Below are positions 59,886 through 64,000 of a stretch of 64,000 bases of DNA, one piece after another (position 1 is the stretch's first letter; every line of letters begins with the position of its first letter). Below the pieces are notes generated by a model. That model had not been told where the DNA came from. It made no database searches and saw only the letters and a program-made list of their open reading frames with translations. Origin of the DNA: Mycetocola_B reblochoni (GTDB taxonomy: Bacteria > Actinomycetota > Actinomycetes > Actinomycetales > Microbacteriaceae); NCBI RefSeq assembly GCF_003667525.1, contig NZ_RCUW01000005.1:62001-126000 (forward strand), given 5' to 3'. The translations under genes were made by a program, and so were the position numbers.

Positions 59886-61003
59886 ACGGTTTCCGTGAGG
59901 TCGTGGTCGACCTCGACGCGATCGAGGCGAACACCCGGCGCATGGTCGAGGTGCTCGACGGGGCGGCGCTGATCGCCGTGGTCAAGGCCGACGGCTACGG
60001 CCACGGTGCGCTCCCCGCGGCGGAGGCCGCACTCCGCGGCGGGGCGGCGATGCTGGCCACGGCGGAGCTCGCCGAGGCGGAGCTGCTCCGTGACGCCGGG
60101 ATCGACGCGCGGCTGCTCTGCTGGCTGCACGGCCCGGACACGCCGTTCGACCGCGCCGCCCGGCGTGGCATCGAGCTGGGCGTGTCCAGTGCCCGCCAGC
60201 TCGAGCGTGCGGCGGAGGCCGGCGCGACGGTGCACCTGAAGCTCGAGACGGGGCTCGGCCGCAACGGCATCGCGCCGGGGGACTGGCCGGGCGTGTTCGC
60301 GCGGGCGGCGCAGCTGGAGGCGGCGGGGGCGTCCGACGGCTTCCGCGTCGCGGGGGTGATGACCCACCTGTCCAACACCTCGCCGGAGGACGACCGCGAG
60401 GCGCTCGCGCTGTTCCGGTCCGGCGTCGACGCGGCGCGGGCGGCCGGGCTCGACCCCGAGCTCGTGCACGCGGCAGCCAGTGCCGCGGCCATCGACCTGC
60501 CCGAGTCCCGCTTCACGGCGGCGCGCATCGGGCTCGCGCTGTACGGGCTGAGCCCCTTTGACGACGAGCGCGACTCCGCCGCGCTCGGGCTCCGGCCCGC
60601 GATGTCGCTGCGCGCCACGGTGATCGCCGTCCGCCGCGTGGCCGCGGGGCACGGCGTCTCCTACGGTTACCTGCACAGGACGGAGCGGGAGACCGGCCTC
60701 GCGCTCGTCCCCCTCGGCTACGCGGACGGCGTGCCGAGGCAGGCCTCCACGGCGGGGGTCGTCACCATCGGCGGGCGCGAGTACCCGCAGCGCGGCCGGA
60801 TCGCGATGGACCAGTTCGTCGTCGAGACCGGGGACGACGCGGTCGCCGTCGGCGACGAGGCCGTGCTGTTCGGCGACCCGTCCCGCGGCGAGCCGGCGGT
60901 CGAGCGCTGGGCCGACGCGGCGAACACCATCAACTACGAGATCGTCACCCGGATGGGCGCCAGGCCCGGGCGGGTGTACCGCGGCGGGACGGTCGCGCGG
61001 TGA
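59882..61003 (+). CDS. alr: Alanine racemase
   Basis: A 373-residue PLP enzyme supplying D-alanine for peptidoglycan. The PLP lysine is in AVVKADGYGHGA near residue 40, and the second catalytic residue, a tyrosine, is in GHGVSYGYLHRT near residue 263. The TIM-barrel then beta-domain order is normal. It overlaps acpS and tsaE by 4 bp each. In many actinobacteria an NAD(P)HX repair gene lies between acpS and alr; it is absent here. Confidence 0.95.
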   Translation: MNGFREVVVDLDAIEANTRRMVEVLDGAALIAVVKADGYGHGALPAAEAALRGGAAMLATAELAEAELLRDAGIDARLLCWLHGPDTPFDRAARRGIELGVSSARQLERAAEAGATVHLKLETGLGRNGIAPGDWPGVFARAAQLEAAGASDGFRVAGVMTHLSNTSPEDDREALALFRSGVDAARAAGLDPELVHAAASAAAIDLPESRFTAARIGLALYGLSPFDDERDSAALGLRPAMSLRATVIAVRRVAAGHGVSYGYLHRTERETGLALVPLGYADGVPRQASTAGVVTIGGREYPQRGRIAMDQFVVETGDDAVAVGDEAVLFGDPSRGEPAVERWADAANTINYEIVTRMGARPGRVYRGGTVAR

Positions 61004-61512
61004 TCGACGAGGGCGAGTACCGGGTCGCGACGGCCGCGGACATGCACGCGCTGGGCGTCCGCATCGGCCGGGGGCTGTCGGCGGGCGCGCTGCTCGTCCT
61101 CACCGGACCGCTCGGCGCGGGCAAGACGACCCTGAGCAGGGGGATCGGCGAGGGGCTCGGGGTGAGGGGCCCGGTCACGAGCCCCACCTTCGTGCTCGCA
61201 CGCACGCACCCCAGCCTGGTCGGCGGGGCGCCGCTCGTGCACGTGGACGCCTACCGGCTGAGCGACCCGCTGCAGCTGGACGACCTCGACATCGCCTTCG
61301 ACAGCTCCGTCGTCCTCATGGAGTGGGGGGCAGATGCCGCGGCCGCCGTCGCCTCGGAGTGGACGGAACTGGTCATCACGCGGCCGACGGGGTCGGATGC
61401 GGACCGGGGCGACGGGGCCGGGCAGGGCGATGACGCCGACGCCGAGGCGCTCGCCGGTGACGCGCCGCGGACCGTCCTCGTGCGCCGGGTCGAGGCGGGC
61501 TCCCGGCGGTAG
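61000..61512 (+). CDS. tsaE: tRNA t6A synthesis ATPase TsaE
   Basis: A 170-residue ATPase that works with TsaB and TsaD to make N6-threonylcarbamoyl-adenosine in tRNA. It has the P-loop TGPLGAGKTTLSRGIGEGLG, VTSPTFVLARTH, HVDAYRLSDPLQL and VLMEWG. The C-terminal part holds an Asp/Gly/Ala-rich insert of about 25 residues. The start is GTG, overlapping the alr stop (GTGA). Confidence 0.94.
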   Translation: MIDEGEYRVATAADMHALGVRIGRGLSAGALLVLTGPLGAGKTTLSRGIGEGLGVRGPVTSPTFVLARTHPSLVGGAPLVHVDAYRLSDPLQLDDLDIAFDSSVVLMEWGADAAAAVASEWTELVITRPTGSDADRGDGAGQGDDADAEALAGDAPRTVLVRRVEAGSRR

Positions 61513-61515
61513 ACT
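61510..61515 (+). promoter_or_regulatory. -10 element of leaderless tsaB, overlapping the tsaE stop
   Basis: TAGACT ends 7 nt before the tsaB ATG, and its first three bases are the tsaE TAG stop. It would allow tsaB, rimI and tsaD to be made separately from the upstream chain. Confidence 0.5.
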
Positions 61516-61522
61516 CGGGGTC

Positions 61523-62134
61523 ATGCTCCTGGCGATCGACACCTCCATCGGATCGAGTGCCGCGGTCGTCTCGCCGTCGGGTGAGGTGCGCTCCTCGCTC
61601 GGCGTCACGGACACGATGCGCCACGCCGAGGTGATCGGCGAGCTCATCAGGGACGCCCTCGCCGCGGCAGGCATCGGGGCGGACGGGGTCACCGCCGTGG
61701 TGGCCGGCATGGGTCCTGGACCGTTCACCGGCCTGCGCATCGGCATCGCCGCCGCGACCGCGTTCGCGCTTGGGCGCGGTGTCCCGCTCCTCCGGCTGGT
61801 CAGCCACGACGCCATCGCCGCGGAGTGGGCCCTCTCCGGGGGCGAGGGGCAGCTGACGGTGAGCACGGACGCGCGCCGGCGCGAGCTGTACTGGTCCCGC
61901 TACCTCGTCGAGGGCGGTCAGGCCCGACGCGTCGACGGCCCCGGACTGGTCGTGCCCGCCGAGCTGGAGCTGCACGGCGAGCATGTGGCGGCGACCGCCG
62001 TCGATGCCGGGCGCCTGGGGGCGATCGCGGCGGCCGGACTGAGGGACGGCGTCGAGTTCCCCGCGCTGTCCGCCCTCTACCTGCGCTCGCCCGACGTCAC
62101 GCCCTCGGCGGGTCCGAAGCGGGTGACGACGTGA
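61523..62134 (+). CDS. tsaB: tRNA t6A synthesis protein TsaB
   Basis: A 203-residue ASKHA-fold protein that pairs with TsaD as a scaffold. It starts MLLAIDTSIGSSAAVV and has GMGPGPFTGLRIGIAAATAF and VSTDARRRELYWSRY. The ATG at 61523 fits the family start, while the frame is open back to 61334 inside tsaE. Its stop overlaps the rimI GTG. Confidence 0.94.
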   Translation: MLLAIDTSIGSSAAVVSPSGEVRSSLGVTDTMRHAEVIGELIRDALAAAGIGADGVTAVVAGMGPGPFTGLRIGIAAATAFALGRGVPLLRLVSHDAIAAEWALSGGEGQLTVSTDARRRELYWSRYLVEGGQARRVDGPGLVVPAELELHGEHVAATAVDAGRLGAIAAAGLRDGVEFPALSALYLRSPDVTPSAGPKRVTT

Positions 62135-62747
62135 GCGCGGCACCGGCTCCCGCGGCCAGGCGAATCGGCGATCCCGACCATCCGGCGCTTCTGCGCGGGG
62201 CCGAACGGGGAGACCTCGACGGCATCATGCGCATCGAACGCGACAGCTTCCCCCGCGACGCCTGGTCGGAGCGTGCGATGGCCGCGGACCTCGACTCGGA
62301 GTACACCGGCTACCTCGTCATCGCCGGGGAGGACGGCACGGTCCTCGGCTACGGCGGCGTGCTCGCACCCGAGCGCTCGGGCGACGCCGACATCCAGACG
62401 ATCGCCGTGGCCGACGCGGCGCGGGGCAGGGGCTGGGGCCGGCTGCTCGTCAGCGAGCTGATGGCGCTCGCCGCCGGCCGGGGCGCGAGGGAGCTGTTCC
62501 TCGAGGTCAGGGAGGACAACCCCGTCGCGCAGGGCCTGTACCGCTCTCTCGGCTTCGAGCAGATCGCGGTCAGACCGGGCTACTACCAGCCGGAGGGGGT
62601 GGACGCGCTCGTCATGCGGGCGAGACTCGCCGCGCCCGCCAGATCCGGCACGCCCGTCGCGCCGCTCGGGCCGCCCCGGAACGAGGGCATCGGCGACCCC
62701 GACGACAGAGACGACACAAGCGACACCGACGACAGCACAGGAGCAGC

Positions 62748-62751
<4 letters not shown>
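62131..62751 (+). CDS. rimI: Ribosomal protein S18 alanine N-acetyltransferase (RimI-like)
   Basis: A 206-residue GNAT protein. The acetyl-CoA loop is IAVADAARGRGWGRLLVSEL and the C-terminal signature is EVREDNPVAQGLYRSLGFEQ. The position between tsaB and tsaD is the usual place for rimI. The first 28 residues and an Asp/Thr-rich tail of about 35 residues lie outside the domain. It starts with GTG overlapping tsaB, and its stop overlaps tsaD (ATGA). Confidence 0.9.
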
Positions 62752-63808
<1,057 letters not shown>

Positions 63809-63812
<4 letters not shown>

Positions 63813-64000
63813 TCTCCGCCGCGGAGGGCGCGCCGACGGCCGGCAGCTGGCCGTTCACCTCCGACCCGGCGTCGCGGGGCGGACGCTCCTGGCTGGCGCT
63901 GCGACTGGGGATCGTGTCGACGGTCGGAGGGGTGCTGTGCGGCTGGACGCTTCCGCTCGCGGTCCTCGCGATCGTGCTCGGCGTCGTCGCGGCGGTGCGG
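63809..64000 (+). CDS. Membrane protein, 5' part only (cut by window edge)
   Basis: An open frame of 64 codons from a GTG that overlaps the tsaD stop (GTGA) and runs off the right edge. It has a hydrophilic N-terminus of about 28 residues and then two hydrophobic stretches around a short turn (VLCGWTLPLAV). It looks like the start of a polytopic membrane protein coupled to tsaD. No family can be named. Confidence 0.55.

Overview
The window is high-GC DNA from an actinobacterium. Gene order (S10-spc, secY-adk-map, infA-rpmJ-rpsM-rpsK-rpoA-rplQ, truA-rplM-rpsI-glmM, coaA-glmS-acpS-alr-tsaEBD) and the ribosomal protein sequences suggest Micrococcales, for example the Microbacteriaceae, Dermabacteraceae or Brevibacteriaceae. 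The genus cannot be fixed from the sequence alone. Many genes use GTG or TTG starts, and at least nine start codons sit 6-8 nt after a TANNNT box, which implies leaderless transcription.

Region 1 (1-21558, minus strand) is a mixed catechol-hydroxamate siderophore operon running off the left edge. In transcription order it encodes isochorismatase, 2,3-dihydro-DHB dehydrogenase, isochorismate synthase, a DHB-AMP ligase fused to an ornithine/lysine N-monooxygenase, an ABC ATPase, a stand-alone aryl carrier protein, a siderophore-binding lipoprotein and three NRPS genes, the last cut by the window edge. Nearly every junction is an ATGA or GTGA overlap, and a DtxR/IdeR-type iron box lies just upstream of the first gene. 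The second NRPS has three C domains and one E domain but only one A domain.

Region 2 (21559-34673, plus strand) is the housekeeping r-protein region: a long rpsJ leader, the S10 and spc genes, a strong terminator, then secY-adk-map. rpsN is missing between rplE and rpsH, where a 182-nt structured spacer sits instead. Region 3 (34788-41595) interrupts the usual map-infA order with pabC and a mannitol PTS locus (mtlR divergent from a small IIB-like gene, mtlA, mtlF and mtlD), followed by a run of stem-loops. Region 4 (41816-49523) returns to infA, rpmJ, rpsM, rpsK, rpoA, rplQ, a tandem GNAT gene, truA, rplM, rpsI and glmM. A three-way-junction RNA can be drawn in the rpsM leader.

Region 5 (49616-54847) is a zinc-uptake locus of the AztABCD type. 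A Zur-like palindrome separates the ATPase gene, which carries a frameshift in this sequence, from aztB, aztD1, aztC and aztD2. The two AztD paralogues have kept different parts of the usual histidine motifs. Region 6 (54873-64000) has an orphan glycine-betaine-type binding lipoprotein, a small membrane protein, coaA and glmS divergent across 34 bp, then a tightly coupled chain acpS, alr, tsaE, tsaB, rimI, tsaD and the start of another membrane protein.

Together the window joins core translation and cell-wall precursor genes (glmM, glmS, alr) with two metal-acquisition loci (iron and zinc) and one sugar-alcohol uptake locus inserted at conserved operon boundaries.
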